Of a DNA stretch of 64,000 bases, positions 1 through 10,580 are shown piece after piece. The DNA is from Desarmillaria ectypa (Eukaryota > Basidiomycota > Agaricomycetes > Agaricales > Physalacriaceae). The notes beneath the pieces are model-generated. The model saw only the letters and a list, made by a program, of their open reading frames with translations, had not been told where the DNA came from and did not search any database. The stretch is taken from positions 372,001 through 436,000 of the forward strand of contig JAUDYN010000003.1 of the NCBI GenBank assembly GCA_030407005.1, read 5' to 3'. Made by a program: the position numbers and the translations under genes. Position 1 is the first letter of the stretch. Each line of letters begins with the position of its first letter.

Positions 1-440
1 CTTTGTGACTAGTGGTGAAGAGGCTGGTAGAGTATCTTTCAACTAATATTAGGATCCAATCCCCATGTGATCTTGGGATTGAGCACTACTCTTGGGCTGT
101 CTTGCATTTGGACAATCACTCATAATAAGAGAGTGGCTTAGATCTTTAGATGAGTGTAGGAGATGGTATATGAATTAAGTTTAGTCAAAAGATAGAGAAT
201 ATATATGAAAACTACTCTTCTTATATACTGAAAGTATGACCTAATAATAACTGTGACCATGAGTTGTCCATGCTTGAAATGAGTAGGATTGTGCAACTAT
301 GGTGTGACTGTGGTGAGGTATGCAAGAATAGAATGACAGTGTGAGAGAATCAATGGTTTTTATTAATGAACAATGGTGATGTTGTTGGATAGTAGCGATT
401 AGATGTCAGATAAGATAAGGAAAATAGAAAAATTATAACA
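1..440 (-). mobile_element. Ty3 family-1 copy a, 5' end only
   Basis: This is the 5' end of a minus-strand family-1 LTR retrotransposon. Its LTR lies at 47-440 and the internal region runs off the left edge of the window. Positions 34-46 are the primer-binding site. The LTR seed at 181-193 is complementary to it except for one TG/CA dinucleotide, as expected if an ancestral CpG decayed differently on each side. The copy interrupts the start of the RT region of the family-2 fragment on its right. The other flank is outside the window, so a target-site duplication cannot be tested. Confidence 0.85.
47..440 (-). repeat. Family-1 LTR (5' LTR of copy a)
   Basis: 394 bp. On the minus strand it begins TGTTATAATTTTTC and ends CCTAATA, a CpA-type decay of the usual CCTAACA. 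It contains the family TATA box (TATATAAG) and the U5 block with GTGATTGTCC that is shared by every family-1 LTR here. Confidence 0.9.
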
Positions 441-2265
441 TGAGTAGAGATAAAGTCTCTTCCTCAAAATTAATCTTGAGATTATAGGAATAACACTCAG
501 AGAGTTTTTCTCAAAGAGAATCACTAAAAATATTGGCAAAATCATAATATTCTGTTGGTATATCTGTCATATCAATGGAAGTAATGGAGGCAGCCTTATC
601 ATTAACACTTGGCATAGAAGATTGTAGTGTAAACTGTTAAGCACTTTCTTCTGCACATGCTTAGATGAAAGCAGCAACTGAAATAATAGAAATCTTAGGA
701 GTAACTAAAGTAGAAAAGGATAGAATGGAAGGATAGGAATAAATGGGTTCATAAGATGGTGAAGCCCATTAGAATCTCAGATTAAAAGATTTAGGTGAAG
801 TAGAAATGTCTATGCAGTCCAATATTATGTATCAGAGACTATAGAAGCACTTGAAGGAGAAGCAAATGATAATAGTGAATGGAAAGTGATATTATGCTTT
901 ACTTAATCAATCAACAGATTATAGCAGAAAAGCCAGTTAATCTAAGAACAATATTATAAGATAAATCTAGACATATGAACAGGAAGAATATTTGCTATCA
1001 GAATCTATAGGGGGAGAGTGATAGATTGAGAAATATGAGATTCAGTAGAGCTGTCAAGAAGCCAAAGTTGAACAGCAGGAATAGAAGTAGTAGAAAGGTT
1101 GTGGTCTTTAATATACTTTGAATCAATAAAGCAATAGCTTGAATCAGAGTCAATAAGAGCAAGAAAACAAACAATAAAAATGATAGGAGAATTATTAGGC
1201 TCTAATCTAGTGCTAATTTCAAAAAAGAGTGATTGAAAAGAGTGGCAGCATTAAGAGTTATAACCTCCAATATATGATGGTAGTCAATGCAACTCTATTC
1301 TTGCATGAGTATACAGAGCTGCTCTCTATTTTTCTGACTCTGTGGGAGCCAAAACATTAGAGGCTTTAGAAATAACTGCAGCAGCATGTCTCTAAGTAGA
1401 ATCTAAAGTCTTCTACTTGTTATAGTCATTAGTCCTATGCTTATCTTTATAGAATATGCAGAGGTTGTTCTTGTCTTTTTCTTCCTGAGTTAGATGGTCA
1501 TTCTTATCTAGTTTATCAGCATAAGATTTAGATATGGAAGAGACATTGAAACCTGATGAATTGGAATTAGATGATTTTAGAGTCACCATGGGATTAGAAG
1601 ATGGGAAAGAGGAATTGGAATGCTTGGGTTTGTTGGAGGAGTTATAGTTGTTGGAGAAAGGCTTATTATCACAGGATTCTTAGAATATTTTAGCTTTCTG
1701 AGTCTAATAGCAAGCATCTAACTCTTGGGCAAGATTATATATGTTATAGAGATTATTCAGCTTTTTATAGTATGCCATATCATTCTTAATATGAGTACAA
1801 AGTTTATAGTAGAAGGCATGATACAAGAAATTGTCACTATAATCTACTAAGGCCACATACTAGTTAAATTTAATCATGTACTTTATGATTCTGTCTCTAT
1901 TATGTATTTGAAGATTTTCTAAATCATTCTCAGCATCTTCAATGACATTGAAAAGACTGAAGTTAGTTCTGAGTTCATCAAGAAATGCTGCATAAGAATA
2001 GGCCCAGGCTGAAAGATTAATATAGTTGAGTTGGAGAATATCCAGTTTGAATCAGTCAAGAGCTACTCCAGAGAGGAAGAAGATAGTATAATTGACTTTA
2101 TTAATACCTATAGTGAAAGCTTCTGGCCAATCATTGAAATTAACTTAAAGAGAGACAATAAATAGCTTGAGTTTTCATAGTTCTAATCCATCAAAAGGAT
2201 TAGATTCTCTAATCTTGATATGAACAAGTTGAGGATAAGAGTTGTTTACTGAGTTGGTGTTAGGA
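441..2265 (-). pseudogene. Family-2 Ty3 gag-protease-RT start, decayed
   Basis: The minus strand reads a retrotransposon Gag of a different family. The typical Gag block containing FDGLEL, WPEAFTIG, INLSAWAYSYAAFLDELRT and NFSLFNVIEDAENDLENLQI lies at about 2200-1800. A Ser/Asn-rich stretch follows, then a knuckle-like CIFYKDKHRTNDYNK at about 1430. Next is an aspartic-protease remnant, LIDSDSSYCFIDSKYIKDHN at about 1130 (DSG changed to DSD). The N-terminus of RT (PTEYYDFANIF) lies at about 550. Many in-frame stops are present. The fragment is cut by copy a at 441 and joined to family-1 copy b at about 2265. Base composition is AT-rich and nearly without CpG, so it looks older than its neighbours. 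Its exact right boundary is uncertain by about 15 bp. Confidence 0.8.
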
Positions 2266-3703
2266 CTCTGTCTATCAGCATTGGAAAGGATGAACAGACC
2301 TTTGATGCAAGAGCAATGTTCAAAGGTCATTTGACCTGTTTTTCAATTGATTAATGGGTTGTGGCATTTAAGCCAGTCATGCCCCAGATACATGGTTTTG
2401 AAGCCTAGATCAGTGACTGCTAGGTCGATTCATTTGATGTGGTCTCTGATGGTCATTCATAATTCCACAAATTCAGTTACATCATCTGCTTTATTGTGAG
2501 CTCCATCTGCATTATAGACTGGAATAGGAATGGTGGTTTTTCAGGTATCCAACTGATGTTGTTAGCTATAGCTTCAGTTGATTGAGCTGTCTGTGCAGCC
2601 ACTATCCAACAATGCTCTAGTTATCAATGTTTGTTTCTCTGTACAGGGAGCCAATTTGACATCCACCAGAAAATCCTGTCCAGAATTGTTAGTACTATGA
2701 ATGTATCAAATTAGTTCATGAAGTTTATAGAGTCTTTTACAGGCTAGACTCTCTTCAGTCTGTAAACTCTGTATGAGTTTCTCAGTGAGTTCTTCAAGTT
2801 GTTTAGGATGTATCCAAATGGAGAGGACAGCTTTGGCAATAGCCAAATTCTTCACAGTACAGATGGTGCGTAGAGTCCAGTCAACTCCAAATGGTCTATA
2901 CTATATGTGATCTGATTCTTTTGGAATTTTAGGAGTCAGTACCCTCTTGTTAGAAAGTGGTTTGGGATTTGGGATTTGGATTGTTTGGCTTTCCAGCTTT
3001 GGAATGCTATATCATCTTCTTTATCAGGTATTTTAACAATGGCGGTAGTTCTACTGAGGTGCTCCCTTTTTACCATCTGGGCACTAGCAGCTTCCCCCTA
3101 TTTTTTGGCCTGCACTTGTGCTTCCAATAAGGTTAGAGTGATGACCCTGCCATTCTCACAGCTGTCGACATAGTTGTCAGGCACAGGTTCCATCATGGAT
3201 TCAATATCTGACATCACCAATAGATCATCTATGCTCTTCACTCAGGACAAGTCAGGCCAGGAGTAATCACTTTTCCTCCAGCTAGTGCATACATGATTAG
3301 AAGGATTATGTGTCTGTCTTGATAATTCTGAGGAATTCTTCTGATCAGATGTCCTGCTCAAGATCGGATCCTCCTGGGAGTCCTGAGAGCTGACCTTCCC
3401 AATTGTCATTCTAGATGTTCTCTGATGCTGAGCTTGGTAGGCCACTCCATCCCCCACTATCTCTGGCAAAGTGTGGCTTGGTCCCTCAGAGAGAGGCATG
3501 AGGGTATACAGCATTGAGCCCTGCCTTCTTGCCCCAGCCTGTGGTGTTACCCACATATCTGGTAAGCTTCATATAGTAGGCTCATTGGACTTTGTTGTCT
3601 TATCAGGGGCTCAGGATTCACTATATATAGTCATGTCAGTATCTTTTAGGAGTGTAGCATACCTGTTTCAGTTTGATTCTTTGGGGTTCTTTGGCTTTGG
3701 AGT
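2266..3703 (-). pseudogene. Copy b pol: N-terminal extension and protease
   Basis: Starts at the predicted splice acceptor (TTACAG, 3704-3706) with the family-1 Pol N-terminus TPKPKNPKES. It runs through the long variable Ser/Pro-rich spacer to the retropepsin domain. The LLDSGCT active-site block lies near 2620-2595 and the YLGHDWLKCHNPLINW block near 2400-2340. Reading is broken by stops, most TGA. The RT and integrase parts are missing because the element is cut at about 2266. Confidence 0.8.
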
Positions 3704-3786
3704 CTGTAACAAGGTCATATATTTTTTTTTGCTTTTATATCCTAATGCATGTATATAAGTCTGACCTGCAGAAGCTGAGGACTCAC
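3704..3786 (-). other. Putative gag-pol intron, copy b (canonical ends intact)
   Basis: 83 nt beginning GTGAGTCCTCAG and ending TTGTTACAG on the minus strand. It follows the 15th codon after the conserved gag UAG. Removing it joins the gag frame to the pol frame in phase 0. The same segment (83 or 89 nt) is found in copies A, D, G, I and K. Confidence 0.5.
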
Positions 3787-3831
3787 CACTGGAGGTATTG
3801 GTTGAGCAAGGGGAATCAAACCCTTGTCAAC

Positions 3832-5025
3832 CTATTCTTTTACCTTCTCAATCTTGGCTGTAGGTAGCACCACTTCATTAGTGGGCTCTACTGACCTGAC
3901 ATCCTTGAAGTCTTTTCTCTTAGGGCAATCCTTGGCCATGTGACCCTTCTCATTGCACCAGGAACATCTTCCCTCTACCTTTCATTAATCTACCTCCATT
4001 AGCTATCCCAATCCTCTGTATGTCATCTACTGACCAGTTCTGCTATTCCAACTGGGTCCAGTACTAGCCATCAGCTTTGGTGTTAAGAAACTTGTCACCC
4101 CAGTAGTGGCTTTGCCACTGGGATGTTGTTGTTGGGGGTTGGAATGGGAGTCCTTCTTCTGCCTGTCTCTTAGGATATCCAAGGTCTGATCAAATACTCA
4201 TTTGCACTGTCTTTCTTTGTACATGCACAATATTCTTTCCTTCCACTCTAGATATATGCATGGAATATTAATGCCCATATTGGAGATGAAGGTCATGTAG
4301 GAGGTTGGTACTCCTAATCAGATGGCCTTCACCATAGTGCCATGCTTGTGTTCATTGGTCCTCTGGCCTGCCAATTTAGCCTCTTCTTCCAGCTTTTAGA
4401 AGTAATGAGAGGCAGGCTGCATCCCCATTTGGAGGTCAAATATCTGTTTCTTGTGGACTTCTTTGATTGCCAGGTCTCTAAATTAACAAGAGACCATATC
4501 AATGAAATCCTCCCAGGAAGGATATTGGAAGTAAGTGAGGGTCCTATCATAGGCATCCCCAACTCAGAATTTAGGTCTCTTGTAGACCCACCAGTCCTTG
4601 GCAGCCTTCTCAAAGTGGGAGATCACGAACAGTACCAGATGCAATAGCAACTGAAAAAAGTGATAGAACACTTCAAAATAGATAATATAATTGCCTATGA
4701 AGCATTCAATATCATTGTGGTCTCCTTTAAATAGCTTAGGGGGTTGGATGAGTATAAGCTTGATCCCCATATAGGAGGCATCATCAGGGGCATTTCCAAT
4801 AGGATTGGGCAAGGGGTTGAGAGGACCTCTTCTGAAGGGCAGTCTTGGGATCAAGAAATGATCTGGCCAGGGAGTGGGGGTATCCTCTGGGAGGTTCTGT
4901 TGGCCTCCTATACTCAGGTTCTTTCCCTTTGTTGTTCTTGCAGAGATAGTCCACCATCTCCTTTTGGATGGCCTTTTTGGTGAGTTCTTCATGCATCTCT
5001 TTAATGTGCTGTTCCTTCTCATTTG
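3832..5025 (-). pseudogene. Copy b gag, C-terminal part with zinc knuckle
   Basis: Retrotransposon Gag on the minus strand. From the right: a coiled-coil stretch (EKEQHIKEMHEELTKKAIQK), the PPKLFKGDHNDIECFIGNY core, the FYHFFQ segment, KDWWVYKRPKF, and a C-terminal CCHC knuckle CSWCNEKGHMAKDC near 3960-3920 with all four zinc ligands kept. It ends at UAG (3832-3834). A frameshift near 4850 separates the coiled coil from the core. The N-terminal half is replaced by a different gag. Confidence 0.85.
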
Positions 5026-5843
5026 AGAACTTACACAATATATGCATGAGCCTCTCCCAAGTGCCTGTCTCTACATCTGCCACCTCTGGATAGTTTTTCT
5101 AGATAGCTTCCTTGAATTCATTGAAGGTGCCACTATGATACTCCTCTAGGGCTTGCTATTCTTCTTCAGTATGTGCATCCATATACTATACTAGCTTCTT
5201 CTTCTTCTTGTCATTGTCAGTGATGCTGTAGTTGGAGAATAAATCCTCTATTTGTCTAAGGAAATGATGCAAGTTCTCTGGTTCTTCACTATCAAACTTG
5301 GGCATATCCCTAGATGTTGGTCTAGGTATCTTTTGGTTGTTAGTCAACATGGACAGTCTACTAACAGTTTGAATGGACTGTGAGTTCATTTGTCCAGGTA
5401 CTAGTGATATTCTATCTTCACTAGAGAAGAAAGTTCTTGGCCTTAGACATGGTGTGATGGGTCTAGTCTGTTGAACTGTTAAGTTTGTGTTGATTCTCTG
5501 TGCTGTCCTAGCTTGTGAGCTATTAGGTGATGCAGTTGCACTTCATTTCTGCTTTAACAAGTTGTAGTTAGATGGAGATCCAACACCAGCCACTTGTGGA
5601 TTGGCTGTTGATCTTCCTCTTGGTCTTGAGGTGACACTATTGGGTGCTAGCCTTGAAGATGATGCTCATGTGGGCTCTGTAGTTCTAGCTTTGCCCTTCA
5701 CTTTTGCTGAGGCTTGGTTAGACAGATTGCATACAAGCTACTAGGTTTGAACAGTAGTTTATTTAATAAGACTAGTGTCAAATAAGCATCTTTTATTCAA
5801 CAAGATTATCAAGTCTGAAACTGCCCTCATAGTAGGCTCCAGA
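5026..5843 (-). pseudogene. Gag N-terminal fragment of another Ty3 family
   Basis: The minus strand encodes a recognisable fungal Gag N-domain: PKFDSEEPENLHHFLRQIED then LFSNYSITDNDKKKKKLV, followed by YMDAHTEEE and SGTFNEFKEAI, between about 5330 and 5090. A Ser/Thr-rich leader lies upstream (5400-5700). It is joined near 5026, locally in frame, to the coiled coil of family-1 copy b. No family-1 copy in the window has this N-domain, so it comes from a different element. Positions 5700-5843 show no clear coding. Confidence 0.7.
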
Positions 5844-7200
5844 TAATGTGCTTGGTAATGGTGAGTGACAAAAGAATTAGGGAATGGCAATGAACATCAA
5901 TCACACTAAACCTCTTACTACTCTACACTTAATCACCAATATTGAATTCAGATGGTTTTGAGTATGATAGAAGCACTCTGCAGACTTTAATAATCAAGCA
6001 CAGTTGTCTTAAAGACATTTTATTCTTTACTAGTGAGTTATACAAAGTACTACTCACACTAGTGGGGTTGGTAAGACACAATTGAGTAAAGAGTGACTTG
6101 GTTTGTGCTACTGTGCTCATTCTGACTGAAATTGCTTTGAACTAGTAGCACTCTTAGCCCTATACTGCTTTCTACAAGTGATAAACACTTGACTAGTTGC
6201 ACTCTTGACTCACTAGTAGCACTCTTAGCCTAAGAATAATACTATAACTCTGAGAACTTTGCTTGAACTAACTTCAAAACACTCTGGACCTTTGCAAGAC
6301 ACAACAGTGACTCTAATGGACTTCAATTCAATGCAATACTATAGGTGACTTAGTGACTATTAATCACTTCATCAAGATTAAGCACAAAAGCCTTTAGTTG
6401 GGGACACTAGTTACTATCAGTGAGGGCTCAACTATGGGGATGGCTTGCCTGCCTTGCACAAGTGCCTATCCCACTACTTATATACTACTGAGGCAAAACT
6501 ATAAATATCATCTGGGTATAGGGTATATTGGTAAGGATTTCTTGGCTAGTCATGAATAATGGTGAATAATCATGCAGTAGTTGGTCTAGTCTGTTTTCTT
6601 TTCAAATATTTGGTCTAGAGACTCCACAGTTGGTCTTTCCATACCTTTGGCCCAACTACATACCCTAGTAATGTGGTTATATGGATATCTGGATATTGGT
6701 GCCTGTAACAGCTATCCAATCATGATCGAGGATGCAGTCCAGCTCCACTAGCATCGATCATAAGAGATCTATATTGAAATAGTCAGATCTGGGCTCAAGG
6801 TTAATCCATTCCTAATTTATTTCTAAGTCCTGTTTCAAGATTGCCATGTGACTAGTTATCCTGACTTAGGCATTTATGCCCAGTCTAGGCTGCTAGTGAC
6901 AGAACTTCATAAGATCTGTGTACTCTGCTCCTGGTTTTGGTGTGCTAGTAGCATTCTTTATTTGCTAGTGGCTGTATTTAATCCTGCTAGCATTTGAGTT
7001 ACTGGTCTAGCTGGCTGGTAGATTTAACCCACTAATAGTGTTGCATCTAAGTCCTGGCTTTACTAGTTGCTTACTGCTTTTTAACTATCAGCCCAAAGCC
7101 TCAGCTATAGTCCTTTATGTATCACTAGTATAGGATAGATGTGCAATAGTATTGTTACAAAATCGCAAAATCTAGGTGTGAATGCATAGATGGCATATCA
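5844..7200 (+). repeat. LTR-like repeat X, copy 1
   Basis: About 1357 bp, closely matching 41060-42413. It begins TAATGTGCTTGG (TGATGTGC in copy 2) and ends GCATATCA, so the ends form a short inverted repeat of the TG...CA type typical of LTRs. A TATA-like CTTATATACTAC lies near 6480. I find no coding potential. Differences from copy 2 are mostly C/T and G/A. The flanks (CAGA left, CCAG right) are not a duplication in the TG...CA register, and the two sides are different elements, so this copy may have been rearranged. Confidence 0.75.
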
Positions 7201-8690
7201 CCAGCTTATGCCTAAGGACAGTGGAAGAGCAGCAAGAATTGGAATATGCTCTCAGGGACCTAGCACAAAGAGAGGCCAACCAGCCAGCAGAGAATGGGTC
7301 CAGGACCCAACTTTGATACATTTACATACCCTTCAGGCTACTACAGCAGGTTGGAATCTTTCCAGCCCTAATATATGAACTACCCCCACTATCTGCCCAA
7401 CACTCCAGCTAAACAGCCATGACCTCTATCCAACTCACCTTGAGAAGCTCAGGAAAGAGCTTGCTATGGCAGAAGCAGAAAAGGCCATACATGCAATACT
7501 ATGGCAATTTAGGGACAAAGGAAAGGAATCTGAATAAGAAAGACCAATGGAGCCCCCATAAGCTCTAAATGCATGGCTGGATAGATTTTCAATCTCAAGA
7601 CCATCTCTGGAACAGGCCCCACCTGACTGTTTTCCCAATCCTGTTGGGAATGCAGCCAATGATGCCCCCCCTACTTTGGCATCAAACCAATACTTGTCCA
7701 ACCCCCTAAACCATTCAAGAGGGATCATGATGACATTGAATACTTCATAGGCAACTGCATCACCTATTTCAAAGTGTTCCAACACTATTTTCAGTTGCCA
7801 TCACATCTAGTGTTATTTGCAATCTCCTATTTTGAAGGGGCTGCTAAGGACTGGTAGGGCTACAAGAGACCTAAATATTGGGTAGCAAATACCCACAATG
7901 GAATGGCTCCCCACTTCCACTATCCAAACTGGGAGGAGTTTATCAACCTTGTTATATGATAATTCCAGGACCTCACTATCAAGGAGGTCCACAAGAAGTG
8001 AATGTTGACCTCCATATGAGAGTGCAACCAGTGTCCCACTACTTCCAGAAGCTGGAGGAAGAAGCTAAACTGGCAGGTCAATAGACCAATGAACAGGAAT
8101 GCAGCACCATGGTGAAGGCCATCTGATTAGAAGTACCAACCTCCTAATAATCTTTATCTCCAACATGGACATGAATATTCTGTGCATCTACCCCAAGTGG
8201 AAAGAGCACATCAGGTGCATGTATGAGAAGAGGCAGTGGAAGTGGGTCTTCAACCAGACCACTGATATCCCATATGAGGGACAGAAGAAGGACTCTCACC
8301 CTGCCTACCAACAACCCAGCAGTAAACCCACTGCTGGGATGACAAGTCCTCTGGCTCCAAAGCTGATGGCCAATATGGATCCCAGTCAGGATTCTGGTAC
8401 TGGTCAATGGACAAACTATGGTGGGTCAGGATTACTGATAGAAGTCAATCAATGAAAGGCTGAAGGAAGATGCTTCTGATGCAATGAGAAGAGCCACATG
8501 GCCAAAGCCTCTAGTGGTGCATCATTAGTATCTGCAGGTCAGACTTATATACATGCACTAGGACATTTACATAAGCAAAATACTACAACCTTGTTTCAGA
8601 CTCTGATTCTGAAAGCACCCAAAGAATTGAAAAACCAATATGACACATTTCAAGAGTGTACTGACACAATTATATATGAGAAATCCTAAG
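7201..8690 (+). pseudogene. Copy B gag, central and C-terminal part
   Basis: Decayed family-1 Gag. The YPSGYYSRLE-like segment is near 7330, the core (NPLNHSRGIMMTLNT frame and its neighbours) near 7700, the CNPVSHYFQKLEEEAKLAGQ region near 8030, and a degraded knuckle near 8478-8515 (first Cys pair split by TGA, last Cys lost). Several frames are needed to follow it, so both indels and stops are present. After the knuckle the usual UAG-hairpin region is missing or rearranged, unlike in the other copies. Confidence 0.8.
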
Positions 8691-9785
8691 CCTCTGATGA
8701 AGCGCAGATTTGGCCAGGTAGTGCTGGCACCACACAAAGGTCACCAGACTTGTTGAGTCTACTGACTACATGGGTCACACCATGGGCCAGGGTAAGTAGG
8801 CAGAATGCCCTTGGGCCTCTGAAGCCAAACACCCCTGTGCTCCTGTTTAGGGAGCCAAGTCATGCTTTGCCAGGGATAATGGAGAAAACAAACACCCACC
8901 AAGGCCAAACACTGAGGACCTCCAAGGACAAGATCAGAATACCTGACTTGTGGAATTCTGACCACCCAAGCATGAAGCATGATGGTCACACTGACTGGAG
9001 AAAAAGTAGTGAGCTGCCAGACTCAGCAGGAAAGGAGAAGGTTGAGCTGTTGGTGCCGATGGCTTCTAACCCTGATGACATAGAATGAATGCTGACTTCA
9101 CCAGTCAACACCTCCAGAAACAGTAGGGAGGCTGCTCTAATCTCATCAGTAGCAGTGACAGCTGATGAACAGGAAGGATCTGCTAGCACTCAGGCAGTAA
9201 AGAGGAGGCACATTTGTAGAACCACCATTGTCAAAGTATCTGATGAAGAGGCTCTCTCCACATGGGTCCATCTCAAATGACTCAAACAGATCACTGATGA
9301 GTTCACAAAGAGCTTACAGACTGGAGAGGGTCAAGCTTGAGAGCAACTCCACAAACTCCATGAACTGATCTGGTATATCTGAGGCACCAAGAGTTCCAGT
9401 TGGGACTTTATGGTGGATATACAACTTGCCCTGTATATGAGAACAAAGGCCCTGATGACAAGGGCACTACTCAATAGTGGCTGCACTGGCAGCTCTATCA
9501 ACCAAACCTATGTCCTTCAACACCAGTTGGACACTCAAAAGGCTGCCACCCTCATCCCCATATACAATGCTGATAGAACTCACAAGAAAGCAGGAGATAT
9601 TACTGAATTCATTGAACTCCACATGATGATTGGTGGACATACTGAACTCTGCATGATGATTAGTAGACATACTGAATGAATTGACCTAGCAGTCACTGAT
9701 CTTGGCTCCAAAACAGTATACTTGGGTCATGACTGGCTTAAATGCTATAACGTGGTAATCAACTGGAAGACCAGAAGCATGATCT
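8620..9785 (+). pseudogene. Copy B pol: spacer and protease
   Basis: After TTTCAG the frame reads the Pol N-terminal motif (LILKAPKELKNQYD), then the variable spacer with the conserved QAVKRRH block near 9200, and the retropepsin domain. There LLNSGCTGSSINQTY (catalytic Asp changed to Asn) lies near 9470-9510 and VYLGHDWLKC near 9720. An in-frame direct duplication (MMIGGHTELCMMISRHTE) at about 9625-9680 is not in other copies. The pol then continues at 15565. Confidence 0.85.
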
Positions 9786-10181
9786 TGTTATGATTTTTCC
9801 ATTCTCTTATCACATTTTACATCACATTGCTCATGCATTATCAATGTATTGACTAAAACACTGGTATTCAGTCCTATCAAACCTCTCACATTCCATGCAT
9901 TCCTAATATCTTCATTATGGTTGGACCATGATCCTCTGACTTCTAACATTTCACATATGGACCTTAGTATTTCATCTATTAATAACTCCAGTACTTTCAT
10001 ATATAAAGCAGAGTAATTTTGTACTTACTCTCTATCTTCTGACTAAATTTCAATGTATATACCTTCTTCTACACTCCTCTAAAGACCAAGCTATTCTCTT
10101 ATCACAGGTGATTGTCCAAATATGAGACAGCCCAAGAGTGATACATGGTCCCAAGATCATGTGTTAGACAGGATTGTAATA
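9786..10181 (+). repeat. 5' LTR of copy A
   Basis: 396 bp, TGTTATGATTTTTCC to ATTGTAATA. TATA-like ATATAAA at about 10001. The self-priming seed TATCTTCTGACTAA is at 10033-10046, about 33 nt downstream, where transcription would be expected to start. Confidence 0.95.
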
Positions 10182-10195
10182 TTAGTCAGAAGATA
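10182..10195 (+). promoter_or_regulatory. Primer-binding site of copy A, complementary to its own LTR
   Basis: TTAGTCAGAAGATA directly after the LTR is the exact reverse complement of LTR positions 10033-10046 (14 of 14). It does not have the TGG start that a site for a tRNA 3' end would have. This fits priming by the folded-back 5' end of the element's own RNA, as established for Tf1 of fission yeast. Confidence 0.75.
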
Positions 10196-10212
10196 CTCTA
10201 CCCACTCCTTCT

Positions 10213-10362
10213 ATGCCAGCCATAAAAGAAGCAAAAACCCTTATGCCCAAACAAAATAAAAACAAACAAACCATCTCTCTCAGCATTGCAATTGGTGGCA
10301 CTGCAATACTTGTCCTTTTTACAGCACTCTTCATACTAGCATATGGCCAAGGATTGTCCTAG
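10213..10362 (+). CDS. Micro-ORF with one hydrophobic helix, copy A
   Basis: 49 codons, open. A short Lys/Asn/Gln-rich N-terminus (MPAIKEAKTLMPKQNKNKQ) is followed by about 20 hydrophobic residues, IAIGGTAILVLFTALFILAY. Equivalent ORFs with the pattern TI(T/S)LS..IG...LL..F..L..L precede gag in copies C, D, G, I, J and K. The last residues here come from the gag deletion junction. Topology and function are unknown; a membrane-inserted leader or accessory peptide is an inference from hydrophobicity. Confidence 0.55.
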   Translation: MPAIKEAKTLMPKQNKNKQTISLSIAIGGTAILVLFTALFILAYGQGLS

Positions 10363-10450
10363 GAGAAAAGACTTCAAGGATATTTGGTCAGTAGGGCCCA
10401 CTAATGAAGTGGTGCCACCTATGGCCAAAATCAAGAAGGTAAAAGAATAG
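10343..10450 (+). pseudogene. Copy A gag remnant, in-frame internal deletion
   Basis: The Gag ATG (10343) is fused directly to codons inside the zinc knuckle, reading MAKDCPRRKDFKDIWSVGPT and on to the conserved UAG at 10448-10450, 35 codons in all. About 2.3 kb of gag is missing compared with copies C and G. Both breakpoints carry CA(T/C)ATG, so a template switch or repair at ATG microhomology is likely. An 11-bp duplication (GAATAGGTCAA) follows at the stop. Confidence 0.85.
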
Positions 10451-10497
10451 GTCAAGAATAGGTCAACAAGGGTTTGATTCCCCTTGCTTAACCAAAG

Positions 10498-10580
10498 GTG
10501 AGTCCTCAGCTTCCATGGGTCGGACTTATGTACTCGATATAGGACATATAAGTGAAAAAAAATATATGACTTTATTACAA
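10498..10580 (+). other. Putative gag-pol intron, copy A
   Basis: 83 nt, GTGAGTCCTCAG to TTATTACAA. The final G of the acceptor is changed to A here; copies b and D keep TTACAG. Pol resumes in phase 0 at 10581. Confidence 0.45.

Larger units (their letters stand above)
2266..5025 (-). mobile_element. Ty3 family-1 copy b, internal fragment
   Basis: Minus-strand internal segment of the family-1 element running from the Gag coiled coil (right) to just past the protease (left). Neither LTR is present. Both ends abut other retroelement gag fragments, so it was trimmed by recombination or deletion and not by a visible LTR insertion. Its Gag, UAG, intron and Pol parts are listed separately. Confidence 0.85.
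7201..9785 (+). mobile_element. Ty3 family-1 copy B, left part
   Basis: Plus-strand internal sequence from mid-gag to the end of the protease, interrupted at 9785 by complete copy A. It resumes at 15565 and runs to 16257. The GATCT duplicated on both sides of A shows that the two parts were once contiguous. There is no 5' LTR; its left end abuts repeat X. Confidence 0.9.

Noticed and set aside
2245..2275. LTR end at the family-2/copy b junction (minus strand GACAGAGTCCTAACA)
   Set aside because: It resembles the family-1 LTR end, but no other LTR sequence is next to it, so the 15-bp match may be chance.
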